A DNA stretch of 58,900 bases from Rhodocyclaceae bacterium. Its GTDB lineage: Bacteria; Pseudomonadota; Gammaproteobacteria; Burkholderiales; Rhodocyclaceae. Made by a program: the position numbers and the translations under genes. Shown here piece by piece: positions 42,955-54,789 of the stretch. Where the stretch lies: assembly GCA_030824115.1 (NCBI GenBank), contig JAVBYI010000007.1:1-58900 (forward strand), in the 5' to 3' direction. Below the pieces are notes generated by a model. It was not told the origin of the DNA. It did not search any database and saw only the letters and a program-made list of their open reading frames with translations. How positions within the stretch are numbered: the first letter of the stretch is position 1; every line of letters starts with the position of its first letter.

Positions 42955-44589
42955 TCACGGGGAGTCGTGTTTCAGCAGGCGGTCTCCAGCCCGCTCAGAC
43001 ATCACCAGAACCAGCTTCAGGCTGGCCCGTGTGGCGCCGACGAAGAGTTTGCGCATGGCCATTTCGTCCAGGTGTTCAAAATCGATTTCGGTAAATACGA
43101 TGCAAGGGGCTGATTGTCCCTTGAAGCGGTAGACCGTTTCGGTAAGGATTTCGCCGTCTGAATAGATCGGGTTGCCCAGCAGGTCATATTGCCCGGTGAA
43201 GCTTTTCAGGGCATAGGGACCGATGCGGTCGAAGCCGAGCAACTGGGAATGTTCGCGTCCGCGGAAGGTGACGATGGCCATCTGTGGGCGCTTGAAGCCG
43301 GCGGCAAGGCCCTGCGCGAGGGCTTTTTTGGTCTGGTCGATCATGCCCCTCGTGTCGGTGTAGGTCAGAATCTCGACCTCTGAGCCGGTGAGCGGGCTGC
43401 CGCCTTCGATGTGGTCGGGCATCAGGCCCAGTCTGGCGAGGCCGGATAGGATATCCCGTGGCGAACGGTAGTTGGTTTCCGAGCGCAGCGTGACCCAGCC
43501 GGGCAGGGCGATCGGTGGTCGGCCGTAGAGGTTCTGCATCGGGTCTTCGAGCCACCAGGCGCGGCCTTGGGGGGCCAGCAGACGCAGGAGATTGGGTAGC
43601 CATTCCGCACGGAAATCCTGTCCTTCATCCACAATGATTTCGTCGAACAGCCAATCCTGGGGTGGGGGAGTGGTAGCAAAGCCTTGTTCGATGGTGGCGA
43701 AAGCATCGGTCTGGCTAAAATCGACTATCTGGCCAGCGGCACGCAGCATGCGGTCACCGAGTTGGTGATAGGTGCCAGCCATGGCGCTGCCGGGCAACAG
43801 ATGGGCCATGTGGTCGGCCAGCGGCCGGTTGTAGCAGACGTAAAGGGCGCGACGGCCGGCGCGGTGAGCATCATTCAGCGCCGCCAGTGCCAACTGGCTT
43901 TTGCCGGAGCCGGCCGTGCCGATCACGCGCACCCGGAACGGATCGCACTCGATGCGCCGTCCCCAAGTGGCTAGGCCGCCGGCAAGGCGGGTTTGCAGTG
44001 CCTCCGCCTCACGGGCGACGGCACCAATTTCCGGCACCAGCGAGAGAATCTGGCCGAGGAATGCCTTGACCCGCTCGGCCAGCGGGGCGGGGGCGTCCAG
44101 CGGCAACAGGCCGCAAATGACGTCGATCAGTTGTTCCTTGCGTTTGGCATCGACGATGCGTGAAGGATCGACCCCGGCGATGTCGGGGCGTTTGACGAGG
44201 TGGTCGGGGCAGTAGAGCAACAAGTCGATTGGCAACTTTTCATGGCCGTTGGCGGAGAAGCGGCTTTGCAGGCCCTGCACGTTGCGGTTGAGCTGCATGG
44301 CCACCTTCTTCTCGGTGTTGCCGTAGCGCTTGATGAGTCCACTCTCGGTTTCGAGCAGAAACCCGGATTTTTGCTCGATGACCAGCAGGTGGCCGCCGGG
44401 CGAGACGATGGCGAAGTCGATTTCGCCGAACAGGGAGGCGTTCTGCTCGACGCGCATCCAGTGAATGCCATGAAAGACCGTGTATTCGTCGGGCAGGTCG
44501 CGCGCCAGCCAGGCCAGCGTTTCAAGTTCGCGCTGGGCGGCGCCGACTGCTTCCATTGCCTGCCAGTTTGCGGGAATCACCTTTGCCAT
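42955..44589 (-). CDS. NERD-domain UvrD-like helicase
   Basis: A 544-residue protein. The N-terminal NERD nuclease-related domain shows FGEIDFAIVSPGGHLLVIEQ followed by K, the D...E-x-K pattern. A superfamily 1 helicase core has Walker A RVIGTAGSGKSQLALAAL (residue about 225), Walker B EIIVDEGQDFRAEW and a C-terminal VGATRASLKLVLVMSE. It probably processes DNA ends or acts in stress or defence. The domain combination is known but the role is not settled. The gene is isolated between tRNA-Arg and divergent clpB. Confidence 0.85.
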   Translation of the reverse strand: MAKVIPANWQAMEAVGAAQRELETLAWLARDLPDEYTVFHGIHWMRVEQNASLFGEIDFAIVSPGGHLLVIEQKSGFLLETESGLIKRYGNTEKKVAMQLNRNVQGLQSRFSANGHEKLPIDLLLYCPDHLVKRPDIAGVDPSRIVDAKRKEQLIDVICGLLPLDAPAPLAERVKAFLGQILSLVPEIGAVAREAEALQTRLAGGLATWGRRIECDPFRVRVIGTAGSGKSQLALAALNDAHRAGRRALYVCYNRPLADHMAHLLPGSAMAGTYHQLGDRMLRAAGQIVDFSQTDAFATIEQGFATTPPPQDWLFDEIIVDEGQDFRAEWLPNLLRLLAPQGRAWWLEDPMQNLYGRPPIALPGWVTLRSETNYRSPRDILSGLARLGLMPDHIEGGSPLTGSEVEILTYTDTRGMIDQTKKALAQGLAAGFKRPQMAIVTFRGREHSQLLGFDRIGPYALKSFTGQYDLLGNPIYSDGEILTETVYRFKGQSAPCIVFTEIDFEHLDEMAMRKLFVGATRASLKLVLVMSERAGDRLLKHDSP

Positions 44590-44683
44590 CGATCTGCCTT
44601 GTCAGTCAGGGTGCTTGAGCATACTGTATTGAAAACCGGCCACCAATCCCAATGTTGGCTGTAACGTTATTTTGGAGTCTGCC

Positions 44684-47272
<2,589 letters not shown>

Positions 47273-47301
47273 ACGGGCGGGCGGCGCGGCCGCTGATTGA
47301 T

Positions 47302-47325
47302 GCCGTCCTGCCAGCGCCGACTTTT
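47302..47325 (-). repeat. Dispersed 25-bp repeat, copy 8 (intergenic)
   Basis: GCCGTCCTGCCAGCGCCGAC then TTTT, in the 95-bp gap after clpB; one mismatch in the core. Confidence 0.82.
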
Positions 47326-47367
47326 CGAAAGCTATAGAATCAGTCCGTCCTGATTCTGTGCCTGCCT

Positions 47368-50300
47368 ATGTCGGATTCCTCCGCACCTGTTCTGCTTGGC
47401 TTGATGCCGCCCCTGACGGGTTTGGTCGAGATTTACGGGCCCGAGATTGTCTGGGCGGCGCGCATTGCCTGCGACGAGGTGAATGCGGCGGGCGGTGTGC
47501 TGGGGCGGCCGCTGGAACTGCGCATCGAGGATGATGGCAGTCTGCCGGATACGGCAGTGCCGGCGGCACATCGGTTGGTGGATGCCGGTTGCGTGGCGCT
47601 CATCGGTAACCTGCTGTCCAATTCCCGCATCGCCGTGGCCGACCAGGTGGCCGAACCGCGCAGTGTGCCCTACCTGAACTTCTCGTTTTACGAGGGCAGT
47701 ATTTCGGCGCGGCATTTCTTCCATTTCGCCGCGCTGCCGAATCAGCAGATTGAGCGGATGATTCCTTGGATGGCGAAGGCATTTGGCCCCAAGATGTTTT
47801 TTGCCGGCAACAACTACGAGTGGCCGCGCGGCTCAATCGATGCCGCCAAACGTGCCTTGCAAGCGCTGGGCGGCGATGTGCTCGGCGAAGAGTATCTATC
47901 GATCGGCGCCAGTCCGGCGGAAATCGAAAACCTGCTCGACCATGTTGGCCGTTCCGGTGCCGATGTCTTTGTGCCGTACTTTGCGGGTGCTGATCAAATT
48001 GCCCTGCTGACGCGTTTCACCGAGTTGGGATTCAAGCGCCGCATGGCCGTGGTGATGGGGCATTACGACGAGGTGATGGTCAGTCGGCTGCCGGCGCATG
48101 TGCGCGAAGGTTTTTTCTCCAGCAACACTTATTTCATGTCGGTCGATACGCCCGAGAACCGGGCCTGTCTGGAAAGGCTGGCGCAATTGCCAGGTGTCAG
48201 AGGCATCTGGCCTGACGGCAATGGCATGCTGTCCAACTTTGGCGAGGGGACTTACCTGTGCGTCAAGGCGTTTGCGGCAGCGGCAAATCAGGCGCAGTCG
48301 CTGGATGCTGCGGTGCTGGTATCGGTACTTGAAACCATTCAGGTCGATGGGCCGCAGGGGCGCGTGTCGATGGACCCGGTGACGCATCACGCGCACGTCA
48401 ATACCTATCTGGCCTGTTGTCGGGCCGATGGCAGTTTCGACATCATCGAGCGCTTCGGTTGCCTACCACCGCAGATCCCCGAGCGCTATCGCCAGCAGAG
48501 TGCTGACAAGACAGCGCATGCTTCGTCTCTCTCCCCCCAGCTTGCCTCGCGCATGGCCTCCGAAGCTGCGGCGGCGATGCTCAAGCTGGGTACGGCGCAC
48601 CAGATCCTCAGTGCCGCCGATGTTGCCGTGATTGCTACCAATACCGAGGGCCTTATTGTCGAAGCCAGTCCGCAAGCCTGTCAGATGTTCGGCTATACCT
48701 CGCAGGAACTGGTTGGCATGTCGGTTCACTTCCTGTTGCCGCCACACATGCGTGGTGCGCATGCCGAGCACATGGGGGGCTTTATTGCGGGCAAGGAGGT
48801 GTCGCGGCGCATGCGTGATCGCGGCGAGGTGGTCGGCTATCGCAAGGATGGCACCTTCTTCTCTATCGAGGCATCCATTGCCAAGGTGCAGACCGGCAAG
48901 GACTGGCTGCTGGTGGCCACCTTGCAGGATGTCAGCGAGCGCAAGCGTGTTGAGGACGAACTGGTCTGGAAAGCGACCCATGATGGCCTGACCTGCCTGC
49001 CTAATCGCACCTTGATTCGTGAACGCCTGCTCAATGCCCTGCAACGCTCGCGGCGGCAGACTGAAAGCGTGGCCTTGCTGTTTGTTGATCTCGACGGCTT
49101 CAAGGCGATCAATGACACTTATGGACATGAGGCTGGCGATGAACTCCTCAAGGTGGTGGCGACCCGCCTGAGTGAGCATGTCCGCCCGGGGGATACGGTG
49201 GGGCGGCTGGCTGGCGACGAGTTTGTCGTGCTATGCGAAAAAGTGGAACAGGCTTCGGCACTTTCGTCACTCGCCGAACGGATCAACGATGCCCTGCGCC
49301 AGACGGTGATGCTTGCCAATGGACGTGAGGTTGGCGTGGCGGCGAGCATTGGTATTGCGATTGGTCACGGCAGCACCCATGGCGCCGATGATTTGCTGCG
49401 CAATGCCGATACGGCCATGTATGCGGTCAAGTCGCGTGGGCGCGATGGCTGGCAGTTCTTCAGCGAGAGCCTCGAAGAGGAAGCGCGCCAGCGGGTGATG
49501 GTGGTGCAGGGCCTGCGCGGTGCGCTGGAACGCAACGAGTTTTCGGTGCGCTTCCAGCCTATTGTGGCTGTCGAAGGGCGCCGCGTGCTCGGGGCCGAGA
49601 TGTTGCTGCGCTGGCATCCGCCGCAGGGCGAAATTTCGCCCGCAGTCTTTATTCCCGTCGCTGAAAGCACGGGCGCGATCGTGTCGATTGGCGCCTGGGT
49701 ATGGCGACAGGCCTGTCTGGCAGCGCGAGACTGGCGTCAGCGCTTTGGCAACGACACGCCCTATGTCTCGGTCAATGTCTCGGCGCGCCAGCTCGATACG
49801 CTGGATATGGTGGAGCAGTTTGCCGCTGTCCTGCGTGAAACCGGGGCCGAGCCGCGTGACTTGCTGGTCGAAGTGACCGAAACGGCGCTGATGTCGAACA
49901 TCGAGAGCAATCTGCGTGTTTTGCATCGCCTGGCTGAAATGGGACTGCGCGTTGCGGTGGATGATTTCGGTACTGGCTACTCTTCGCTGGCGCAACTGTT
50001 GCGTTTGCCGGTCAGCATCGTCAAGATTGATCGGGCCTTTGTCGATGGCATCGACCATCGCCACGAAATTCGTGTGGTAGCGGCTGCCATTGTGCGCATG
50101 GCCCAGACGCTGGGACATCGGCTGGTGGCCGAGGGCGTCGAGACCGAAGCGCAACTGGCCGAGTTGCGCTCACTGGGTTGCGACTATGCGCAAGGCTATC
50201 TGTTTGATCGACCGCTAACGGCTGATGCCATTCTGGAGGCCATTCAGCGTACCCCACGCTTGCCGGAGGGGTCGGCAAGCAAGCCGATTTTCTATGTGCT

Positions 50301-50697
50301 GTATGTCAGCCAGGCCAGCGAGCCGATGCCCACCGATCAGTTAGCCAAACTGCTCGATCAATCACGCAGTTTCAATCGCTCGGTGGGGGTCACCGGTTGC
50401 ATGGTCTACCAGCATGACGGTTTTATTCAGATGCTTGAAGGGGAGCGTCATCAGGTTGAGGCGATCATGGAACGGGTGCGGCGCGATCCTCGCCATCAGC
50501 ACCTTAAGGTCGTCATTCAGGGCGAGTCGGAGCGACGTGTGTTTCCGGACTGGAGCATGGGCTTCCGTGACATGAGCGCCATTTACGGCATGCCGGAATT
50601 CGAGGCATGGCAAAGTCGCACCAAGGGCCTGCTCGACTTCGCCGAGGATGCGCCGGCCTGCTACGCCTACATTACGGCCTTTGCCCGAAGCAACTAG
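47368..50697 (+). CDS. Five-domain c-di-GMP protein: binding protein-PAS-GGDEF-EAL-BLUF
   Basis: A 1109-residue protein without signal peptide or membrane segment. Residues about 8-375 resemble a type 1 periplasmic binding domain (LLGLMPPLTGLVEIYGPEIV). About 405-525 is PAS (VIATNTEGLIVEASPQACQM). About 530-690 is GGDEF with RLAGDEFVVL. About 700-955 is EAL with EMLLRW, EVTETAL, DDFGTGYSSL, KIDRAFV, EGVET and QGY intact. About 971-1085 is BLUF, with the flavin-pocket residues in YVLYVSQAS, RSFNRSVGVTG, FIQMLEGE and FPDWSMGF. It should make or degrade c-di-GMP under blue light and a small ligand. The binding domain is probably cytoplasmic. A 4-base convergent overlap with tag follows. Confidence 0.9.
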   Translation: MSDSSAPVLLGLMPPLTGLVEIYGPEIVWAARIACDEVNAAGGVLGRPLELRIEDDGSLPDTAVPAAHRLVDAGCVALIGNLLSNSRIAVADQVAEPRSVPYLNFSFYEGSISARHFFHFAALPNQQIERMIPWMAKAFGPKMFFAGNNYEWPRGSIDAAKRALQALGGDVLGEEYLSIGASPAEIENLLDHVGRSGADVFVPYFAGADQIALLTRFTELGFKRRMAVVMGHYDEVMVSRLPAHVREGFFSSNTYFMSVDTPENRACLERLAQLPGVRGIWPDGNGMLSNFGEGTYLCVKAFAAAANQAQSLDAAVLVSVLETIQVDGPQGRVSMDPVTHHAHVNTYLACCRADGSFDIIERFGCLPPQIPERYRQQSADKTAHASSLSPQLASRMASEAAAAMLKLGTAHQILSAADVAVIATNTEGLIVEASPQACQMFGYTSQELVGMSVHFLLPPHMRGAHAEHMGGFIAGKEVSRRMRDRGEVVGYRKDGTFFSIEASIAKVQTGKDWLLVATLQDVSERKRVEDELVWKATHDGLTCLPNRTLIRERLLNALQRSRRQTESVALLFVDLDGFKAINDTYGHEAGDELLKVVATRLSEHVRPGDTVGRLAGDEFVVLCEKVEQASALSSLAERINDALRQTVMLANGREVGVAASIGIAIGHGSTHGADDLLRNADTAMYAVKSRGRDGWQFFSESLEEEARQRVMVVQGLRGALERNEFSVRFQPIVAVEGRRVLGAEMLLRWHPPQGEISPAVFIPVAESTGAIVSIGAWVWRQACLAARDWRQRFGNDTPYVSVNVSARQLDTLDMVEQFAAVLRETGAEPRDLLVEVTETALMSNIESNLRVLHRLAEMGLRVAVDDFGTGYSSLAQLLRLPVSIVKIDRAFVDGIDHRHEIRVVAAAIVRMAQTLGHRLVAEGVETEAQLAELRSLGCDYAQGYLFDRPLTADAILEAIQRTPRLPEGSASKPIFYVLYVSQASEPMPTDQLAKLLDQSRSFNRSVGVTGCMVYQHDGFIQMLEGERHQVEAIMERVRRDPRHQHLKVVIQGESERRVFPDWSMGFRDMSAIYGMPEFEAWQSRTKGLLDFAEDAPACYAYITAFARSN

Positions 50698-51260
50698 GCG
50701 AGCGCCGCGTGGCGCGGACAATCCACCAAGTGGTCATTGACCAAGCCGACGGCCTGCATCAGCGAATAAATGATCGTCGGGCCGACGAAACGGAAGCCGC
50801 GCCGCTTCAGTTCCTTTGACAAAGCTGTGGCAGCCGGTGTGGCAACAGGCACTTCGCTCAACTGGCGCCAGCGGTTGATCACCGGGCGGCCATCGACAAA
50901 CGACCAGAACAACTGGTCGAGGCTACTACCGGCTTCGTAAAGCGCCAGTGTGGCGCGGGCGTTGTCGCTGGTGGCAGCGATCTTCAGGCGGTTCCTGACG
51001 ATGCCGGCATCGCCGAGTAGGCGGGCGACGTCCTTTTCGTCGTAACGGGCGATCTTCGCGACATCGAAACCGTCGAAGGCGCGGCGGTAATTCTCGCGTT
51101 TGCGCAGGATCGTGATCCACGACAGGCCGGCCTGTGCGCCTTCGAGAATCAGAAACTCGAACAGGGTGCGCTCGTCGTGGCAGGGGACGCCCCATTCCTC
51201 GTCGTGGTAACGAACGTAGAGCGGGTCTTCCCCGCACCAGGGGCAGCGTTGTGAGCTCAT
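50694..51260 (-). CDS. tag: 3-methyladenine DNA glycosylase I
   Basis: 188 residues from the ATG at 51260. Zinc ligands of the Tag family are present: Cys in QRCPWCGED, His in VRYHDEEWG and the C-terminal pair in NDHLVDCPRH. The core has FEFLILEGAQAGLSWITILR. It removes 3-methyladenine from alkylated DNA. The longer frame upstream is a shadow of cysB. It ends convergent with the five-domain protein and lies 2 bases after cysB. Confidence 0.94.
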   Translation of the reverse strand: MSSQRCPWCGEDPLYVRYHDEEWGVPCHDERTLFEFLILEGAQAGLSWITILRKRENYRRAFDGFDVAKIARYDEKDVARLLGDAGIVRNRLKIAATSDNARATLALYEAGSSLDQLFWSFVDGRPVINRWRQLSEVPVATPAATALSKELKRRGFRFVGPTIIYSLMQAVGLVNDHLVDCPRHAALA

Positions 51261-51262
51261 GA

Positions 51263-52204
51263 TTACAGTCCCGGATCTTCGCCGCCGCCCTTGAGGGTGG
51301 CGCGCACCATATTTTCCGACAATTGCGGCGCGAACAGTTCGATGAAGTCGAAATCGAAGCGGCGCAGCCAGGCGCCGTGACGGATGGCGAGCCGTGTGGT
51401 GTTGCTCTCGAACAGGTGACTGGCGGCGAGGGTTGCCAGCGCTGTATCGCGGGTTGGGTCGAAGGCCATCTCGGCAATGATGCCGATACCCAGACCGAGT
51501 TCGACGTAGGTCTTGATCACGTCTGAATCCACGGCGGTGAGTACGAAGTTTGGTGCAACGCCGGCACGCTCGAAAACACGATCGATCTTCGTGCGGCCTG
51601 TGAAAGTGGGGTCGTAGGTGATCAATGGCCACTGGGCGAGCAGTGCAAGCGTCATGCTTTTCTGTTCCAGCAGCGGATGGCCGCGCGGCACGATGACCAG
51701 ATGCGACCACTGGTAGCAGGGCAGGGTGACGAGCTTGGCTTGTCCTGCAAGCGCTTCGGTGGCGATGCCGATGTCGGCGCTGCCGTTGGTTACCCACTCG
51801 GCGACCTGCGGCGGATTGCCTTGGTGCAGGCGCAGGTGGACGCGCGGATAGCGTTCCATGAAACGCTTCACCACCGGTGGCAGCAGGTAGCGGGCCTGGG
51901 TGTGCGTCGTCGCCACGTCAAGCGTGCCGCTGGCTTCATCGGCGTAATCCTCACCGACGCGCTTGAGGTTGCCCGCGTCCTCCAGCATGCGTGTGACGAT
52001 GTCGAGTACCTGGCGGCCGGGCTCAGTGATGCCCGTCAGGCGTTTGCCGCTGCGGGTGAAGATCGTTACGCCAAGTTCCTCTTCCAGTAGCCGGATCTGT
52101 TTCGAGACCCCTGGCTGTGAGGTGTAGAGCGCCACCGCCGCATTGGAGACATTTAGCCCCTGACGGGCGACCTCGTGCAGATAGCGTAATTGCTGAAGGT
52201 TCAT
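51263..52204 (-). CDS. cysB: CysB-like LysR-family regulator of sulfur assimilation
   Basis: A 313-residue LysR protein. Helix-turn-helix at residues 1-60 (MNLQQLRYLHEVARQGLNVS, LYTSQPGVSKQIRLLEEELG) and a CysB-type effector domain (VATTHTQARYLLPPVVKRFM, WPLITYDPTFTGRTKIDRVF, VIKTYVELGLGIGIIAEMAF). TTHTQARY and the TGR segment are typical of CysB/Cbl, which bind N-acetylserine and sulfate or thiosulfate. The gene is divergent from the sulfate-assimilation operon that it probably activates. Confidence 0.93.
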   Translation of the reverse strand: MNLQQLRYLHEVARQGLNVSNAAVALYTSQPGVSKQIRLLEEELGVTIFTRSGKRLTGITEPGRQVLDIVTRMLEDAGNLKRVGEDYADEASGTLDVATTHTQARYLLPPVVKRFMERYPRVHLRLHQGNPPQVAEWVTNGSADIGIATEALAGQAKLVTLPCYQWSHLVIVPRGHPLLEQKSMTLALLAQWPLITYDPTFTGRTKIDRVFERAGVAPNFVLTAVDSDVIKTYVELGLGIGIIAEMAFDPTRDTALATLAASHLFESNTTRLAIRHGAWLRRFDFDFIELFAPQLSENMVRATLKGGGEDPGL

Positions 52205-52308
52205 CTATATATCCTTTGGTTATATGAATGTAACTATAAAGTATTTTTCAGCTCTATAGCAAATCGCTACGATGCGCTGCAACAAATCAATTCATCAGCG
52301 GCTACATC
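52205..52308. promoter_or_regulatory. Divergent promoter region of cysB and the sulfate-assimilation operon
   Basis: 104 bases with a strongly AT-rich block at about 52205-52255 in a GC-rich region. ATATATCCTTTGGTTATAT is an imperfect dyad of LysR-box character, followed by TGTAACTATAAAGTATTT. CysB sites are AT-rich, so this is the likely regulator-binding and promoter region for both directions. Confidence 0.6.
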
Positions 52309-53079
52309 ATGGAACTCATCCAAATCTTTTCGGGCTTTGCGGTTGGCACCCTCGTCGGGATCACCGGCGTTGGTGGCGGCGCCCTGATGACGCCGCTGTT
52401 GGTGCTGCTGTTCGGTGTCGCCCCGGCCACGGCGGTGGGTACCGACCTGCTTTACGCGGCGATCACCAAGAGCGGTGGCACTCTCGTCCATGCGCGACGC
52501 GGCCATGTCGATTGGCGCATCGTCGGCCGTCTGGCGGCGGGTAGCCTGCCGGCCGCGGTCGGCGTCCTGCTGCTGGTGTCGATCCTCGTACCGGGCGGGC
52601 TTGGCGGGGCGCACGGAACGATCACCTTCTTCCTGGGCATGGCCCTGTTGCTGACCGCCGCTGCGCTGCTGTTCCGGCGCCGTTTGCTGGCCTGGGCGCA
52701 CTCCGGTCAGCGGCCGGTGGATGAGCGTGCTTGGCCGACCGTGCTGGCCGGTGCCGTACTTGGCGCCCTCGTCGCTCTGTCTTCGGTAGGCGCGGGCGCG
52801 CTTGGCGTCACCGCGCTGTTCTTCCTCTACCCGGGACTGGCGGCGATCCGCATCGTCGGCGCCGACCTTGCCCATGCGGTACCGCTGACGCTGGTCGCCG
52901 GTCTCGGTCACTGGTGGTTGGGCAGCATCGACTGGCCGCTGCTGGCCACCCTGCTGGTTGGCTCGTTGCCCGGCGTCTGGCTGGGTAGCCACCTCGCTCC
53001 CCGTATCCCCGAACGCGTTCTGCGTCCTGTTCTGGCCGGCATGCTTGTGCTGGTCGGTGGGAAATTGATTGCTGCCTGA
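52309..53079 (+). CDS. TSUP family sulfite/sulfate permease (TauE/SafE)
   Basis: A 256-residue membrane protein with about seven or eight hydrophobic segments and the family motif near the start (GFAVGTLVGITGVGGGALMT, VAPATAVGTDLLYAAITKSG). A repeat of the motif occurs in the second half (ALSSVGAGALGVTALFFLYP). TSUP proteins move sulfite, sulfate or organosulfonates. As first gene of the cys operon under CysB, sulfate uptake or sulfite export is likely. Confidence 0.9.
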   Translation: MELIQIFSGFAVGTLVGITGVGGGALMTPLLVLLFGVAPATAVGTDLLYAAITKSGGTLVHARRGHVDWRIVGRLAAGSLPAAVGVLLLVSILVPGGLGGAHGTITFFLGMALLLTAAALLFRRRLLAWAHSGQRPVDERAWPTVLAGAVLGALVALSSVGAGALGVTALFFLYPGLAAIRIVGADLAHAVPLTLVAGLGHWWLGSIDWPLLATLLVGSLPGVWLGSHLAPRIPERVLRPVLAGMLVLVGGKLIAA

Positions 53080-53094
53080 AGAAAGGAAATCGCC

Positions 53095-54789
53095 ATGTAT
53101 GCCTATACCGAAACCGACCGCCGCATCGTCGCCGAACGCGTTATCCAGTACCGCGACCAGACACGCCGCCATCTCGCCAGCGAATTGAGCGCCGACCAGT
53201 TTCGCCCCCTGCGACTGCAGAACGGACTCTATGTCGAAAAGCACAACCCGATGCTGCGCATTGCGATTCCCTATGGCCAACTGTCGGCCCCGCAGTTGCG
53301 CCTGCTGGCGCATGTTGCCCGTAGCTACGACCGTGGGGTCGGCCACTTCACGACGCGCCATAACTTTCAGCTTAACTGGGTGCGCCTGGGTCAGGTGCCG
53401 GATATTCTGGCCGAACTGGCTCAGGTGGACATGCATGCGATCCAGAGTTCGGGCAGTTGCATTCGTGTCGTCACCACCGATCCGTTGGCCGGTGTTTCGC
53501 CTGTCGAGGTGGCTGATCCACGGCCCTGGGCGGAAATCTTCCGCCAGTGGTCGACGCTGCATCCCGAGTTTGCCGCCTTGCCGCGCAAGTTCAAGGTGGC
53601 TTTTTCAGGCGGGCCGGATGATGCGGCCAGCGTACGGACGCACGACCTGGGATTCGAAATGGTGCGCGATGCGGCCGGTGACGTCGGCTTTCGTGTCTGG
53701 GTCGGCGGGGGGCTGGGTCGCACGCCAATTCTGGCGCAGGTGGTGCGTGAATTTCTGCCTTGGACAGACCTTCTCAGCTATGCCGAGGCCATCCTGCGGG
53801 TCTACAACCTGGCGGGGCGCCGCGACAATCTCTACAAGTCGCGCATCAAGATTCTCGTTCAGTCGCTGGGGATTAAGGCCTTTGCACAGCGTGCCGAGGC
53901 CGAATGGCAACACCTGAAAGACGGCCCGCTCACGCTGATCGCAGCGGAAGTCGCCCGCATTGCCGATCAGTTTGCTGCGCCCGACTACGAAACGCTGACA
54001 GACCTCGATGCCCGTTTCGAGTTCATGCGCCGGTTTGATCGCGAATTTGCCGCTTGGGTGAAGACCAACACCCATGCCCACCGCCAGCCCGGTTATGTGG
54101 CCGTGACGCTGTCGCTGAAGGCACCCGGCCAAGCGCCTGGGGATGCCACGGCAGAACAACTGGATGCGGTGGCCGAACTGGCCGAGCGCTATGGCTTTGG
54201 CGAACTGCGTACGGCGCAGACCCAGAACCTGATCCTGCCCGATGTGCGCAAGCGCGATCTCTACAACCTCTGGCAGGAGACGCGCAAGGAACAACTGGCG
54301 ACGGCGTCGGTCGGCTTGCTCACCGATATCGTTGCCTGCCCGGGTGGCGATCTGTGCTCGCTGGCCAATGCCCGTTCGCTGCCACTGGCTGCGGCGATCC
54401 AGCAGCGCTTTGGCGACCGCGGCGAGTTGGTGGATATCGGTGCACTGCGACTCAACATTTCCGGTTGCGTGAATGCCTGCGGCCATCATCACATCGGTGC
54501 CATTGGCATTCTGGGTGTCGACAAGAACGGTGAAGAACGCTTCCAGATCACGCTGGGCGGGGCGACCGGACCGGGAGCCGCGATTGGCGATGTGATCGGC
54601 CCCTCATTCCCGGCTGCCGAGGTGCCGGAAACCGTTGCGCGGATCGTCGATCACTATCGCGCGTGTCGACGCCCCAAGGAAGGCTTCATCGATACCGTGC
54701 GGCGAATCGGGACCAAAAGTTTTGCTGCCGCAGCATATGCACAAGAAATTTCCATTATTGAAGACGAAAGAGAGGTTGCAAATGGCTAA
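53095..54789 (+). CDS. cysI: Ferredoxin-type sulfite reductase (nitrite/sulfite reductase hemoprotein)
   Basis: A 564-residue siroheme protein with both half-domains (HFTTRHNFQLNWVRLGQVPD, PRKFKVAFSGGPDDAASVRT). The siroheme-[4Fe-4S] ligands are visible as ACPGGDLCSLANARS (C-x5-C) and NISGCVNACGHHHIGAIG (C-x3-C). Operon context with cysH, cysD and cysN makes it the assimilatory sulfite reductase rather than a nitrite reductase. It starts 15 bases after the TSUP gene with AAGAAAGGAA upstream. Its stop overlaps the DUF934 start by 8 bases. Confidence 0.92.
   Translation: MYAYTETDRRIVAERVIQYRDQTRRHLASELSADQFRPLRLQNGLYVEKHNPMLRIAIPYGQLSAPQLRLLAHVARSYDRGVGHFTTRHNFQLNWVRLGQVPDILAELAQVDMHAIQSSGSCIRVVTTDPLAGVSPVEVADPRPWAEIFRQWSTLHPEFAALPRKFKVAFSGGPDDAASVRTHDLGFEMVRDAAGDVGFRVWVGGGLGRTPILAQVVREFLPWTDLLSYAEAILRVYNLAGRRDNLYKSRIKILVQSLGIKAFAQRAEAEWQHLKDGPLTLIAAEVARIADQFAAPDYETLTDLDARFEFMRRFDREFAAWVKTNTHAHRQPGYVAVTLSLKAPGQAPGDATAEQLDAVAELAERYGFGELRTAQTQNLILPDVRKRDLYNLWQETRKEQLATASVGLLTDIVACPGGDLCSLANARSLPLAAAIQQRFGDRGELVDIGALRLNISGCVNACGHHHIGAIGILGVDKNGEERFQITLGGATGPGAAIGDVIGPSFPAAEVPETVARIVDHYRACRRPKEGFIDTVRRIGTKSFAAAAYAQEISIIEDEREVANG

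Noticed and set aside
51765..51790. Further copy of the dispersed repeat in cysB (GATGTCGGCGCTGCCG)
   Set aside because: Only the first 12-13 bases match, and they encode the conserved SADIGIA region of LysR proteins, so chance is more likely.
52267..53562. 431-codon frame antisense to the TSUP gene and cysI
   Set aside because: Shadow of two well-identified genes; the predicted protein is Arg/Gln-rich with no domain.
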